This document shows positions 15,809 to 28,100 of a stretch of DNA of 64,000 nt, piece by piece. The translations under genes were made by a program, and so were the position numbers. Under the pieces are notes generated by a model that was given only the letters and a program-made list of their open reading frames with translations, made no database searches and had not been told where the DNA came from. Within the stretch, counting starts at the first letter, position 1. Each line of letters starts with the position of its first letter. Origin of the DNA: Hemibagrus wyckioides (lineage: Eukaryota > Chordata > Actinopteri > Siluriformes > Bagridae); NCBI RefSeq assembly GCF_019097595.1, contig NC_080715.1, positions 5,871,573 through 5,935,572 of the forward strand, in the 5' to 3' direction.

Positions 15809-15828
15809 GGGGCGTCTCACGACGCCCC
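15809..15828. other. Perfect 8-bp hairpin around the pol stop codon
   Basis: GGGGCGTC (15,809-15,816) and GACGCCCC (15,821-15,828) are perfect inverted repeats with a four-base loop that contains most of the pol stop codon. It lies directly upstream of the polypurine tract in the element's direction. A role in RNA packaging, priming or 3' end formation is possible but unproven. Confidence 0.7.
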
Positions 15829-17048
15829 TCCTGGTTGATCAGGGTGCTCGTGGTGGAACTGGGAAACAAGGTCGGGATCAAGGATGTGACGTGCGGGCAC
15901 CCAGGAGCGTTCTTCAGGGCCGTAGCCCTCCCAGTCGACAAGATACTGGAGACCTCTACCCCGACGTCTGGAGCGTAGAAGGCGGCGAACAGTATAAACA
16001 GGGCCTCCATCAATGACCCGGGCGGGAGGAGGGGGTCTGGTGGAGGGAACCAGCGAACAGGCTCGGACAGGCTTGAGTCTGGAGACATGGAACGTAGGGT
16101 GGATGCGAAGGGCCCGGGGAAGCTTGAGTCGGACGGATACTGGATTGAGCACTTTAGAGATTGGGAACGGACCAACAAAGCGAGGAGCGAGCTTCCGACA
16201 GGCGACTTTCAGGGGCAGATCCCGAGTGGACAGCCAAACCCGTTGGCCAACATGGTAAGGGGGTGCCGGGTGGCGCTTACGATTGGCCCATCGAGCATAG
16301 CTTTTGGATGAGCGGAGAAGCACTAAGCGGGTCCTCCTCCAGACCCGTCGACACCGTTTAACCAGAGCGAGGGCAGAGGGAACCGAGGCCTCTAATTCTT
16401 GGGAAGAGAACAGAGGTGGTTGATAGCCGTAAGCGGCCTGGAAGGGGGAGAGGCCTGTGGCTGCCGAGGGAAGAGAGTTGTGGGCATATTCGACCCAAAT
16501 GAGGTTGGATGACCAGGATGTAGGGTCTTCAGAACAGAGGATTCTGAGCCCAGTCTCCAACTCTTGGTTTAAATGCGCCGTCTGGCCGTTGGTCTGCGGG
16601 TGGAAGCCAGATGAAAGGCTAATGGAGGTACCCAGGAGGTGACAGAACTCCTTCCAGAATCTCGAGGTGAACTGAGGCCCCCGGTCAGACACAATATTGC
16701 GAGGCAACGCGTGTAAGTGGAAGACATGTAAAAGTAGCATCTGGGCAGTCTCCTTGGCGGAGGGAAGCTTGGCCAAGGGCACGAAATGGACCATTTTCGA
16801 GAATCGGTCCACCACCGTAAGGATGGTAGTGTGGCCGGCAGAAGGAGGTAGTCCATTGACAAAGTCCAGGGAGATATGGGACCAAGGTCGTCTGGGGGTC
16901 GGAAGGGGGCGCAGGAGCCCGGCTTGTGGGGTCCTGGATGATTTCTGCTGAGCACAGGTGGGGCAGGCTGCCACAAATCTCTGGATATCGTGCTTGAGAG
17001 ATGGCCACCAGAAACGCTGTTGGAGAGTAGATAAGGTACGGAAACCCC
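15817..17048 (-). pseudogene. pol: Retrotransposon pol, part 3: integrase and chromodomain
   Basis: In the 421-codon open frame numbered from 17,082, true homology begins at about residue 12. CPTC (40-43) completes the HHCC zinc finger. The integrase core has Asp 73 (SLDFVNG) and Asp 133 (VSDRGPQF). The third catalytic residue, a Glu exactly 35 residues after the second Asp, is Ala at position 169 (codon 16,578-16,576, GCG) in the segment NGQTAHLNQ, where relatives have Glu. A GPF-type module ([12 protein letters not shown]) follows, then a chromodomain near residues 360-410 with [17 protein letters not shown], which in chromoviruses directs integration to particular chromatin. The stop codon (15,819-15,817) sits in the loop of a perfect hairpin beside the polypurine tract. 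With Glu missing, integrase from this copy should be inactive. Confidence 0.93.
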
Positions 17049-17570
17049 GGGATGACAAAAGAGGCGGCTGCTGTGGCACCACTGGATGACCTGAGACCTA
17101 AGGTGATCAGGGACAAAGAGTCTGTTCCTGGGGCAGTTGCCTGGAATCTGTATCCCTGCGATGGCCTGCTGCACTCTCCTTTCGATCCCCAGATGAAGAG
17201 CACGGATGGTTACCGACGAAGGGAGGATGTGTTCGGGAGCTGGGTCATCCTCATCGGGGGTGAATAGTCGTGAAAGGGCGTCCGGTTTACCATTCTTAGA
17301 ACCAGGGCGGAATGAGAGGGTGAAGTTAAAACGCCCAAAGAACAGCCCCCAACGAGCCTGTTGAGGATTGAGTCGTTTGGCTGTCTGAAGGTATTCAAGA
17401 TTTCTGTGGTCAGTCCATACAATGAAAGGCTGCTCAGTGCCCTCCAACCAGTGGCGCCACTCCTCTAGGGCCAGTTTCACAGCCAGAAGCTCCCGTTCAC
17501 CGATGGCATACTTCTGTTCAGCTGGGGAAAGGCGGTGAGAGAAAAAGGCACAGGGGTGGAGACGATTGTC
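17048..17570 (-). pseudogene. pol: Retrotransposon pol, part 2: RNase H remainder and start of integrase
   Basis: This stretch continues pol in a shifted frame. The 303-codon open frame that contains it starts at 17,480 and has the RNase H motif [10 protein letters not shown] with TDH at residues 23-25, then FGRFNF and the PDALSR motif that closes Ty3/Gypsy RNase H. After a linker, the two histidines of the integrase HHCC zinc-binding domain appear in a segment containing [11 protein letters not shown]. The frame is then lost at a CCCGGGG run near 17,044-17,051, again as if one base were missing. The two cysteines that complete the zinc site are in the next fragment. Confidence 0.9.
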
Positions 17571-19183
17571 CTTAGAAGCCCTTGAGACAGGACGGCCCCC
17601 ACCCCACAGTCAGATGCATCCACCTCCACCACAAACTGGCGCGATGGGTCCGGAAGAATCAGGACAGGAGCAGTAGTGAAGAGCTTCTTAAGTTGGGCAA
17701 AGGCTAGCTCAGCCTCTGGAGTCCATGAAAAGGGGTGTAGCGAGGAAGTGAGTCTGTGCAGGGGTGCCGCAACGGCACTGTAACCTCTGATGAACTTCCG
17801 GTAGAAATTAGTGAACCCCAGGAAACGCTGGAGCTGCTTACGGCTTTCAGGGCACTGCCAGTCCCTCACAGCCTCCACCCTCCTGGGATCCATCTGTATG
17901 CTACCGGCCGAGAGTACGAAACCCAAAAACGTGGTGCTGGAGGTGTGGAATTCACACTTCTCGGCTTTCACATACAGACGGTTCTGAAGCAGGCGACGGA
18001 GCACCGACCAGACATGGTGAACATGCTCCTCTAGGGAGTGGGAGAAGATGAGGATGTCATCCAAGTACACAAAGACAAACTGGTTTAGGAAGTCCCGGAG
18101 GATGTCGTTGACCAGGGCTTGAAATACAGCAGGGGCATTAGTGAGCCCGAACGGCATTACCAGATATTCATAATGGCCTGTTTGGGTGTTAAATGCAGTC
18201 TTCCATTCGTCACCCTCTCGAATACGCACCAGATGATAGGCGTTGCGCAGATCGAGTTTGGTGAAGACAGTGGCTCCCTGGAGGAGTTCGAAAGCGGTAG
18301 ACATGAGGGGTAATGGATAACGGTTCTTGGTGGTAATGGCATTAAGCCCACGGTAGTCGATGCATGGATGCAAGGACCCATCCTTCTTCCCTACAAAGAA
18401 GAACCCAGCCCCAGCAGGTGAGGAAGATGGACGAATGATCCCGGCCGCGAGGGAATCTTGAATATATCGAGTCATAGCCTCTCTTTCGGGTCCCGAAAGC
18501 TGGTAGAGCCGACCCCGAGGAGGGGTAGTGCCAGGCAGGAGGTCAATAGCACAGTCATATGGGCGATGAGGGGGTAAAGAGGAGGCTCTGACCTTGCTGA
18601 ATACCATCCCCAGGTCATGATAATCGGAGGGTACTGAGCTGAGGTCAGGGGGTGGTTCGTCCATGTCAGACACCTTGATAGGAGGTACAGATCCTTGGCA
18701 ATGGGCTAGGCAGTAGGTCACCCAATCCAGAATACGGCCGCTGGTCCAGTCCACGTGAGGATTGTGCTTCCGGAGCCATGGAAAGCCCAACATAACAGGG
18801 GCAAATGGTGAAGGGATCAGAAGAAAAGACAACCACTCTTGGTGATGTTCAGAGATGGTGACAAGCAAGGGTTTACTGCGTTGGGAGGTATGATGGAGGA
18901 CTTGGCCGTCCAAGGCCCGAACTTGGAGGGGCGAGAACAGAGGCACCGTCTCAAGGCCTAGTTGTTTAGCCAGGTCTTGATCCATAAATTCAGAGTCGGC
19001 TCCGGAGTCCACAAAGGCAGATAGGTCGTAGCCCCGCTGGTCAACTGAGATGTGGATCTTGAGCAGTGGCTTGGAAGGGACTGATGGTCGTAGACTCGCC
19101 GCTGGCCCCTCTCTCAGCGACGAGCCCGGCCTTTTACTGGACAGGAAGCGGCAAAATGTCCAGCCTCTCCACAGTACAGGCAT
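17570..19183 (-). pseudogene. pol: Retrotransposon pol, part 1: protease, reverse transcriptase, start of RNase H
   Basis: Numbering from the open frame at 19,183, the aspartic protease motif DSGAD is at residues 59-63. The reverse transcriptase follows: KLDLRNAYH (about 309-317) holds the first catalytic Asp, MPFGLTNAP is at about 343-351, and YLDD (373-376) holds the other two. The RNase H domain begins around VDASD (521-525). The first codons overlap gag and would be entered by a -1 frameshift. The catalytic residues of protease and reverse transcriptase are all present. The frame is lost around 17,560-17,580 by an indel equivalent to a one-base deletion; the rest of RNase H continues in the next frame. 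The whole pol would have acted as a polyprotein in the cytoplasmic particle and, for integrase, in the nucleus. Confidence 0.93.
19095..19135 (-). promoter_or_regulatory. Candidate -1 ribosomal frameshift signal between gag and pol
   Basis: Pol is open in the -1 frame relative to gag across this overlap. The minus strand has a run of four A (19,135-19,132) in GTAAAAGG, so AAA can re-pair with AAA after a -1 slip. Seven nucleotides further on, CTCGTCGCTG (19,124-19,115) can pair with CAGCGGCGAG (19,104-19,095) with one G-U wobble and a 10-nt loop. The slippery sequence is not the canonical X XXY YYZ, so the exact slip site is uncertain. Confidence 0.6.
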
Positions 19184-20070
19184 AGTCCTGAGACCCGACG
19201 CCTGTCCTTCTCAGCAGAGGATAAGTGACGATGACCGATCTCCATGGCATGGGAGAGAGGAAGGCTCCTGGATGCAGAGACAGGGAGGGTAGGAGAAGGC
19301 GGGGGGCGAGAGACAGTGGGTCGGTAGTTGGGTTGTCCAAGACGTCGGGCTGACCTTTCAGTTTGGCGTTCCCGAATGCGTCGATCGATGCGGGTAGCCA
19401 GGGCGATCAGGTCATCGAGGTTGGCTGGTAGCTCCCGGGCAGCGAGCTCATCCTTAATCTCAGAAGCCAGCCCGCGATAGAAGGCATCGTAGAGTGCGGT
19501 GGCATTCCACCCGCTGTCGATGGCAAATGTGCGGAAATCCACCGCATATTCCGCCACGGTTAGGCTCCCTTGTGAGGCTTCAAAGAGGGAGCGTGCCGCA
19601 TCCTGCTGAGGAGCTGAGGTGTCAAAGACCTTGCGGAGTTCATTGGAAAAAGAATCAAAGGAGGAGCAGAGTACAGACTGACGTTCCCACTCGGCGGTTG
19701 CCCAGAGCTTGGCCTTGCCTGACAACAGGGAGATGACATAGGCTACCTTGGAGCGGTCTGATGGGAAGGAAGAGGGTTGAAGTTCAAAGATCACTGAGCA
19801 TTGCATCAGAAATGCACGGCATAGTCCTGGTTCACCGGAGAAGCGCTCGGGGTAAGGCAGGTGTGGCTCCCGAAGATGACCTGGTGAGCTCATGGGTGTC
19901 GTTGTCGCCGAGGGAGCTGAAGAGGGTGGAGTGACTGAAAGCTGATTCATTCGACGGATCAGTTCGTGTGTAGCCGAGGCGAGATCCTGGAGACGACGTT
20001 CGTGAGAGGTGGAGGTCTCAGATAAGGAGCTTAGAAGGGCTTGCATGTTCTGTGGCTCTGCTGGGTCCAT
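19114..20070 (-). CDS. gag: Retrotransposon Gag polyprotein
   Basis: An intact 318-codon frame starts with the ATG 16 bp from the 5' LTR (MDPAEPQN). Residues 1-45 are helix-prone and probably a coiled segment. The middle (about 70-230) has the retrotransposon capsid pattern, with sequences such as [11 protein letters not shown] and [12 protein letters not shown] typical of Ty3/Gypsy Gag. A CCHC zinc knuckle, [14 protein letters not shown], occupies residues 297-310, followed by a short basic tail. Gag would package the element RNA into cytoplasmic particles. The frame shows no stop or frameshift, so this is the one gene of the element that looks intact. The stop codon at 19,116-19,114 lies inside a predicted stem-loop used here as evidence for a -1 frameshift into pol. 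Confidence 0.93.
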   Translation of the reverse strand: MDPAEPQNMQALLSSLSETSTSHERRLQDLASATHELIRRMNQLSVTPPSSAPSATTTPMSSPGHLREPHLPYPERFSGEPGLCRAFLMQCSVIFELQPSSFPSDRSKVAYVISLLSGKAKLWATAEWERQSVLCSSFDSFSNELRKVFDTSAPQQDAARSLFEASQGSLTVAEYAVDFRTFAIDSGWNATALYDAFYRGLASEIKDELAARELPANLDDLIALATRIDRRIRERQTERSARRLGQPNYRPTVSRPPPSPTLPVSASRSLPLSHAMEIGHRHLSSAEKDRRRVSGLCLYCGEAGHFAASCPVKGRARR

Positions 20071-20074
20071 GTTG

Positions 20075-20084
20075 GCCAGATGGT
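20075..20084 (-). other. Candidate self-primer binding site
   Basis: Two bases inside the 5' LTR end, the minus strand reads ACCATCTGGC. The first ten bases expected at the 5' end of the RNA (20,534-20,525) read GCCAGATGGT, a perfect complement. Only 16 bp separate the LTR from the gag ATG, and there is no good match to a tRNA 3' end (no TGG directly at the LTR boundary). This is the arrangement described for the Tf1/sushi group, in which the RNA 5' end primes its own reverse transcription. Confidence 0.8.
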
Positions 20085-20086
20085 AC

Positions 20087-20673
20087 TGTCAGGGGAGGCA
20101 GGTGAGGACCCAAATGCAGAACACAGTCCGAGTTCAAAACTTAGAGTCTTTATTAAGAACGGCACAAAAATGGCAGAGTTCTCAAAAGAAACTGAATAAA
20201 CCAGGATACAGCAGGCTGGTAGAATCAGTAAAGGAAACAACCACCTACAGTCCAATAATCCACAATCCAGAGAACAGGTTAAACGTAGGACAGGCAGAGT
20301 CATTAACAGCATACACTCCAATAATCCAAAATCCAGAAAGCAGGTTAAACGTAAGACAGGCAGAGTCATAAGCAGCTTACAGTCCAATAATCCAAATACA
20401 GAGAACAGGGTAAACGTAGGACAGGCAGAGTCATTGATTGAAGGAAGGCAGATACAAACCAGGCAGACAGGAACTGAAGAAAAGGGCAGGATGCTGTCTC
20501 AGAAGCTCAAGGCTGACTGAAGAGACCATCTGGCAAGGAGCATGGACTGCTCGCTAGCTTATATAGGACAGAGGAGCATAAAATGGCGGAAACCGGAAAT
20601 GAGATCGCGAAACCGGAAGTTGCGTCCCGGAACCGGAAGTAGCAACATGGAACCCGGAAATGCATGCCTGACA
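20087..20673 (-). repeat. 5' LTR of the retrotransposon (right-hand copy)
   Basis: In the element's own direction this is the upstream LTR. A minus-strand TATATAA lies at 20,565-20,559, and the predicted RNA start is about 31 nt downstream near 20,534. U3 is thus about 139 bp, and it contains the ETS-like and YY1-like motifs. The AATAAA signal copy near the other end marks R/U5. Three tandem units of about 64 bp lie in the part predicted to be R. The length is exactly that of the left LTR. Confidence 0.93.
20525..20661 (-). promoter_or_regulatory. LTR core promoter with TATA box and clustered ETS-like sites
   Basis: TATATAA on the minus strand at 20,565-20,559 is about 31 nt upstream of 20,534, the start expected for RNA polymerase II. 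Upstream of it lie AAAATGGCGG (20,579-20,588), which resembles a YY1 site, and ACCGGAAAT or ACCGGAAGT at 20,592, 20,612 and 20,632 on the plus strand, with a weaker ACCCGGAAAT at 20,652. They are spaced 20 bp apart. ACCGGAAGT is the classical ETS/GABP consensus. Binding is inferred. Confidence 0.7.
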
Positions 20674-20678
20674 GATAC

Positions 20679-21186
20679 ACACTGATGCACAATGATAGAC
20701 ATAGATCCACACTATAACACACCGACACACACTGATACTGATTGGCTGCAGACTCTCTGGACAATAGTTGGACATTTGTTGCAGCACATAATTCTGATAC
20801 ACACGTATAAACTCCCTGCTAATTCAGAACACAGGACAGGACTCACAGGCAGTGAGTGTGAACAGCTATTACTGGACTGTCACAGAGTTGTTGGTTGGGG
20901 ATTAGTCTCACAGTGGAATGTAATGATCTAATGGATGCTCTAATCTGACCTGACCTATTGATCGCTGCTCTACATGACACTTTATCCACTTTATAGCTTT
21001 AAATGAACAGCCTTTCACAGTGAATGGACTCAGTGTGATTGCCAGCATGACCACTGCTTTTAATCACATTACACTGGCACTGTGGAGGAGATGAGGACCC
21101 AGGGGAGCACTTATCTCCACTTATTACATCACAGTGCAAGGAAACATGAGGCATGGAACTCCAGGACTGAGTTATTGCCAGAGTAC
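20679..21186. repeat. Right part of duplicated non-satellite block, copy A
   Basis: This matches 29,341-29,848 with a constant shift of 8,662 bp and only a few substitutions (for example near 20,714 and 20,793). No reading frame or known repeat is recognised in it. It runs from the retrotransposon edge to the start of the next decamer array. Confidence 0.93.
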
Positions 21187-21350
21187 ACACTGCTACACAC
21201 TGACACACACTGATACACTCTGACACACACTGACACACACTGACACACACTGATACACTCTGACACACACTGACACACACTGACACACACTGACACACAC
21301 TGATACACTCTGACACACACTGACACACACTGACACACACTGACACACAC
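21187..21350. repeat. Short decamer satellite block
   Basis: About 16 decamer units (ACACACTGAC and ACACTCTGAC forms) follow copy A of the non-satellite block, as a similar decamer array follows copy B. Confidence 0.93.
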
Positions 21351-23464
21351 TGTCACAGTACTGATACACACTGATACACACAGATACACACTGATACACA
21401 CTGATACACTGTGATACACACTGATACACTCTGACACACACTGATACACACTGACACACGTATACACACTGATACACACTGATACACACAGTCACAGTAC
21501 TGATACACACTGATACACACTGATACACACTGATACACACTGACACACACTGATACACTCTGACACACACTCATACACACTGATACACACAGTCACAGTA
21601 CTGATACACACTGATACACACAGCCACTGTACTGATACACGCTGATACACACAGTCACAGTACTGATACACACTCATACACACAGCCACAGTACTGATAC
21701 ACACAGCCACTGTACTGATACACACTGATACACACAGCCACTGTACTGATACACGCTGATACACACAGTCACAGTACTGATACACACTGATACACACAGT
21801 CACAGTACTGATACACACTGATACACACAGCCACAGTACTGATACACACTGATACACACAGTCACAGTACTGATACACACTCATACACACAGTCACAGTA
21901 CTGATACACACTGATACACACAGCCACAGTACTGATACACACAGTCACAGTACAGATACACACTGATACACACAGCCACAGTACTGATACACACTGATAC
22001 ACACAGCCACAGTACTGATACACACAGTCACAGTTCTGATACACACTGATACACACAGCCACAGTACTGATACACACTGATACACACAGCCACAGTACTG
22101 ATACACACTGATACACACAGTCACAGTACTGATACACACTGATACACACAGTCACAGTACTGATACACACTGATACACACAGTCACAGTACTGATACACA
22201 CTGATACACACAGTCACAGTACTGATACACACAGTCACAGTACTGATACACACTGATACACACAGCCACAGTACTGATACACACTGATATACACAGTCAC
22301 AGTACTGATACACACTGATACACACAGTCACAATACTGATACACACAGATACACACAGTCACAGTACTGATACACACTGATACACACAGTCACAGTACTG
22401 ATACACACTGATACACACAGCCACAGTACTGATACACACTGATATACACAGTCACAGTACTGATACACACTGATACACACAGTCACAGTACTGATACACA
22501 CTGATACACAGCCACAGTACTGATACACACTGATACACACAGCCACAGTACTGATACACACTGATACACACAGTCACAGTACTGATACACACTGATACAC
22601 ACAGTCACAGTACTGATACACATTAATACACACAGTCACAGTACTGATACACACTGATACACACAGTCACAGTACTGATACACACTGATACACACAGCCA
22701 CAGTACTGATACACACTGATACACAATCACAGTACTGATACACACTCATACACACAGTCACAGTACTGATACACACTCATACACACAGTCACAGTACTGA
22801 TACACACTCATACACACAGTCACAGTACTGATACACACTGATACACACAGCCACAGTACTGATACACACTGATACACAATCACAGTACTGATACACACTC
22901 ATACACACAGCCACAGTACTGATACACACTGATACACACAGCCACAGTACTGATACACACTGATACACACAGCCACAGTACTGATACACACTGATACACA
23001 CAGCCACAGTACTGATACACACTGATACACACAGCCACAGTACTGATACACACTGATACACACAGCCACTGTACTGATACACACAGCCACAGTACTGATA
23101 CACACTGATACACACAGTCACAGTACTGTTACACACTGATACACACAGCCACTGTACTGATACACACAGCCACAGTACTGATACACACTGATACACAAAG
23201 TCACAGTACTGATACACACTGATACACACAGCCACAGTACTGATACACACTGATACACACAGCCACAGTACTGATACACACTGATACACACAGTCACAGT
23301 ACTGATACACACTGATACACACAGCCACAGTACTGATACACACTGATACACACAGTCACAGTACTGATACACACTGATACACACAGCCACAGTACTGATA
23401 CACACTGATACACACAGCCACGGTGCTGTTACACACTGATACACACAGCCACTGTACTGATACA

Positions 23465-24186
23465 CACAGCCACAGTACTGATACACACTGATACACACAG
23501 TCACAGTACTGTTACACACTGATACACACAGCCACTGTACTGATACACACAGCCACAGTACTGATACACACTGATACACACAGCCACAGTACTGATACAC
23601 ACAGTCACAGTACTGTTACACACTGATACACACAGCCACAGTACTGATACACACTGATACACACAGTCACAGTACTGATACACACTGATACACACAGCCA
23701 GAGTACTGATACACACTGATACACACAGCCACAGTACTGATACACACTGATACACAGCCACAGTACTGATACACACTGATACACACAGTCACAGTACTGA
23801 TACACACTGATACACAGCCACAGTACTGATACACACTGATACACAGCCACAGTACTGATACACACTGATACACACAGTCACAGTACTGATACACACTGAT
23901 ACACACCGCCACTGTACTGATACACACTGATACACACAGTCACAGTACTGATACACACTCATACACACAGCCACAGTACTGATACACACTCATACACACA
24001 GTCACAGTACTGATACACACTGATACACACAGTCACAGTACTGATACACACTGATACACACAGCCACAGTACTGATACACACTGATACACATAGTCACAG
24101 TACTGATACACACTGATACACACCGCCACTGTACTGATACACACTGATACACACAGTCACAGTACTGATACACACTGATACACACA
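23465..24186. repeat. First copy of a 722-bp duplication inside the 31-bp array
   Basis: It recurs at 24,421-25,142 (shift of exactly 956 bp) and appears identical where I compared it. Both copies share the rare variant CAGAGTACTG (near 23,699 and 24,655) and the CACCGCCACTG variants. Confidence 0.85.
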
Positions 24187-24420
24187 GTCACAGTACTGTT
24201 ACACACAGTCACAGTACAGATACACACTGATACACACAGTCACAGTACTGATACACACTCATACACACAGCCACAGTACTGATACACACTGATACACACA
24301 GTCACAGTACTGATACACACTGATACACACAGTCACAGTACTGATACACACTCATACACACAGCCACAGTACTGATACACACTGATACACACAGTCACAG
24401 TACTGATACACACTGATACA

Positions 24421-25142
24421 CACAGCCACAGTACTGATACACACTGATACACACAGTCACAGTACTGTTACACACTGATACACACAGCCACTGTACTGAT
24501 ACACACAGCCACAGTACTGATACACACTGATACACACAGCCACAGTACTGATACACACAGTCACAGTACTGTTACACACTGATACACACAGCCACAGTAC
24601 TGATACACACTGATACACACAGTCACAGTACTGATACACACTGATACACACAGCCAGAGTACTGATACACACTGATACACACAGCCACAGTACTGATACA
24701 CACTGATACACAGCCACAGTACTGATACACACTGATACACACAGTCACAGTACTGATACACACTGATACACAGCCACAGTACTGATACACACTGATACAC
24801 AGCCACAGTACTGATACACACTGATACACACAGTCACAGTACTGATACACACTGATACACACCGCCACTGTACTGATACACACTGATACACACAGTCACA
24901 GTACTGATACACACTCATACACACAGCCACAGTACTGATACACACTCATACACACAGTCACAGTACTGATACACACTGATACACACAGTCACAGTACTGA
25001 TACACACTGATACACACAGCCACAGTACTGATACACACTGATACACATAGTCACAGTACTGATACACACTGATACACACCGCCACTGTACTGATACACAC
25101 TGATACACACAGTCACAGTACTGATACACACTGATACACACA
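24421..25142. repeat. Second copy of the 722-bp duplication
   Basis: Same variant order as 23,465-24,186. A marker TGTTACACACAGTCACAG followed by TACAGATAC occurs between the copies at 24,193 and again at 26,111 and 27,619, which shows further overlapping duplications. Confidence 0.85.
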
Positions 25143-28100
25143 GCCACTGTACTGTTACACACTGATACACACAGTCACAGTACTGATACACACTGATACA
25201 CACAGTCACAGTACTGATACACACTGATACACACAGTCACAGTACTGATACACACTGATACACACAGTCACAGTACTGATACACACTGATACACACAGTC
25301 ACAGTACTGATACACACTGATACACACAGTCACAGTACTGATACACACTGATACACACAGTCACAGTACTGATACACACAGTCACAGTACTGATACACAC
25401 TGATACACACAGTCACAGTACTGATACACACTGATACACACAGTCACAGTACTGATACACACTGATACACACAGTCACAGTACTGATACACACTGATACA
25501 CACAGTCACAGTTCTGATACACACTGATACACACAGTCACAGTACTGATACACACTGATACACACAGTCACAGTACTGATACACACTGATACACACAGTC
25601 ACAGTACTGAAACACACAGTCACAGTACTGATACACACTGATACACACAGCCACAGTACTGATACACACTGATACACAGCCACAGTACTGATACACACTG
25701 ATACACAGCCACAGTACTGATACACACTGATACACACAGTCACAGTACTGATACACACTGATACACACAGTCACGGTACTGATACACACTGATACACAGC
25801 CACAGTACTGATACACACTGATACACACAGTCACAGTACTGATACACACTGATACACACAGCCACAGTACTGATACACACTGATACACAGCCACAGTACT
25901 GATACACACTGATACACACAGTCACAGTACTGATACACACTGATACACACAGTCACGGTACTGATACACACTGATACACAGCCACAGTACTGATACACAC
26001 TGATACACACAGTCACAGTACTGATACACACTGATACACACAGCCACAGTACCGATACACACTGATACACACAGCCACAGTACTGATACACACTGATACA
26101 CACAGTCACAGTACTGTTACACACAGTCACAGTACAGATACACACTGATACACACAGTCACAGTACTGATACACACTCATACACACAGCCACAGTACTGA
26201 TACACACTGATACACACAGTCACAGTACTGATACACACTGATACACACAGTCACAGTACTGATACACACTCATACACACAGCCACAGTACTGATACACAC
26301 TGATACACACAGTCACAGTACTGATACACACTGATACACACAGCCACAGTACTGATACACACTGATACACACAGTCACAGTACTGATACACACTGATACA
26401 CACAGTCACAGTACTGATACACACTCATACACACAGTCACAGTACTGATACACACTCATACACACAGTCACAGTACTGATACACACTCATACACACAGTC
26501 ACAGTACTGATACACACTCATACACACAGTCACAGTACTGATACACACTCATACACACAGTCACAGTACTGATACACACTGATACACACAGCCACAGTAC
26601 TGATACACACTGATACACACAGTCACAGTACTGATACACACTCATACACACAGTCACAGTACTGATACACACTCATACACACAGTCACAGTACTGATACA
26701 CACTCATACACACAGTCACAGTACTGATACACACTCATACACACAGTCACAGTACTGATACACACTCATACACACAGTCACAGTACTGATACACACTCAT
26801 ACACACAGTCACAGTACTGATACACACTCATACACACAGTCACAGTACTGATACACACTCATACACACAGTCACAGTACTGATACACACTGATACACACA
26901 GCCACAGTACTGATACACACTGATACACACAGTCACAGTACTGATACACACTCATACACACAGTCACAGTACTGATACACACTGATACACACAGTCACAG
27001 TACTGATACACACTCATACACACAGTCACAGTACTGATACACACTCATACACACAGTCACAGTACTGATACACACTGATACACACAGTCACAGTACTGAT
27101 ACACACTGATACACACAGTCACAGTACTGATACACACTGATACACACAGTCACAGTACTGATACACACTGATACACACAGTCACAGTACTGATACACACT
27201 CATACACACAGTCACAGTACTGATACACACAGTCACAGTACTGATACACACTCATACACACAGTCACAGTACTGATACACACTGATACACACAGTCACAG
27301 TACTGATACACACTGATACACACAGTCACAGTACTGATACACACTCATACACACAGTCACAGTACTGATACACACTGATACACACAGTCACAGTACTGAT
27401 ACACACTGATACACACAGTCACAGTACTGATACACACTGATACACACAGTCACAGTACTGATACACACTCATACACACAGTCACAGTACTGATACACACA
27501 GTCACAGTACTGATACACACTGATACACAGCCACAGTACTGATACACACAGTCACAGTACTGATACACACTGATACACACAGCCACAGTACTGATACACA
27601 CTGATACACACAGTCACAGTACTGTTACACACAGTCACAGTACAGATACACACTGATACACACAGTCACAGTACTGATACACACTCATACACACAGCCAC
27701 AGTACTGATACACACTGATACACACAGTCACAGTACTGATACACACTGATACACACAGTCACAGTACTGATACACACTCATACACACAGCCACAGTACTG
27801 ATACACACTGATACACACAGTCACAGTACTGATACACACTGATACACACAGTCACAGTACTGATACACACTCATACACACAGTCACAGTACTGATACACA
27901 CTCATACACACAGTCACAGTACTGATACACACTCATACACACAGTCACAGTACTGATACACACTCATACACACAGTCACAGTACTGATACACACTCATAC
28001 ACACAGTCACAGTACTGATACACACTCATACACACAGTCACAGTACTGATACACACTCATACACACAGTCACAGTACTGATACACACTCATACACACAGT

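Larger units (their letters stand above)
15206..20673 (-). mobile_element. Ty3/Gypsy chromovirus of the sushi type, nearly full length
   Basis: A 5,468-bp LTR retrotransposon lies on the minus strand. It has 587-bp LTRs at both ends beginning TGTCAG and ending CTGACA, and a 5-bp target-site duplication GATAC at 15,201-15,205 and 20,674-20,678. The internal part of 4,294 bp carries gag and then pol in the order protease, reverse transcriptase, RNase H, integrase, chromodomain. That order and the C-terminal chromodomain define chromoviruses. The LTRs differ at about four of 587 positions, so insertion was recent. Pol is interrupted by two indels and the integrase catalytic Glu is replaced, so this copy cannot move on its own. 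An uninterrupted paralogue of the target site is found at 29,336-29,340. The assignment to the sushi group rests on domain order, size and the self-priming signals, not on a phylogeny. Confidence 0.96.

Noticed and set aside
16569..17203. Second and third open frames overlapping integrase on the minus strand
   Set aside because: After the indel near 17,048 these are out-of-frame readings; the integrase motifs continue in the frame ending at 15,817.
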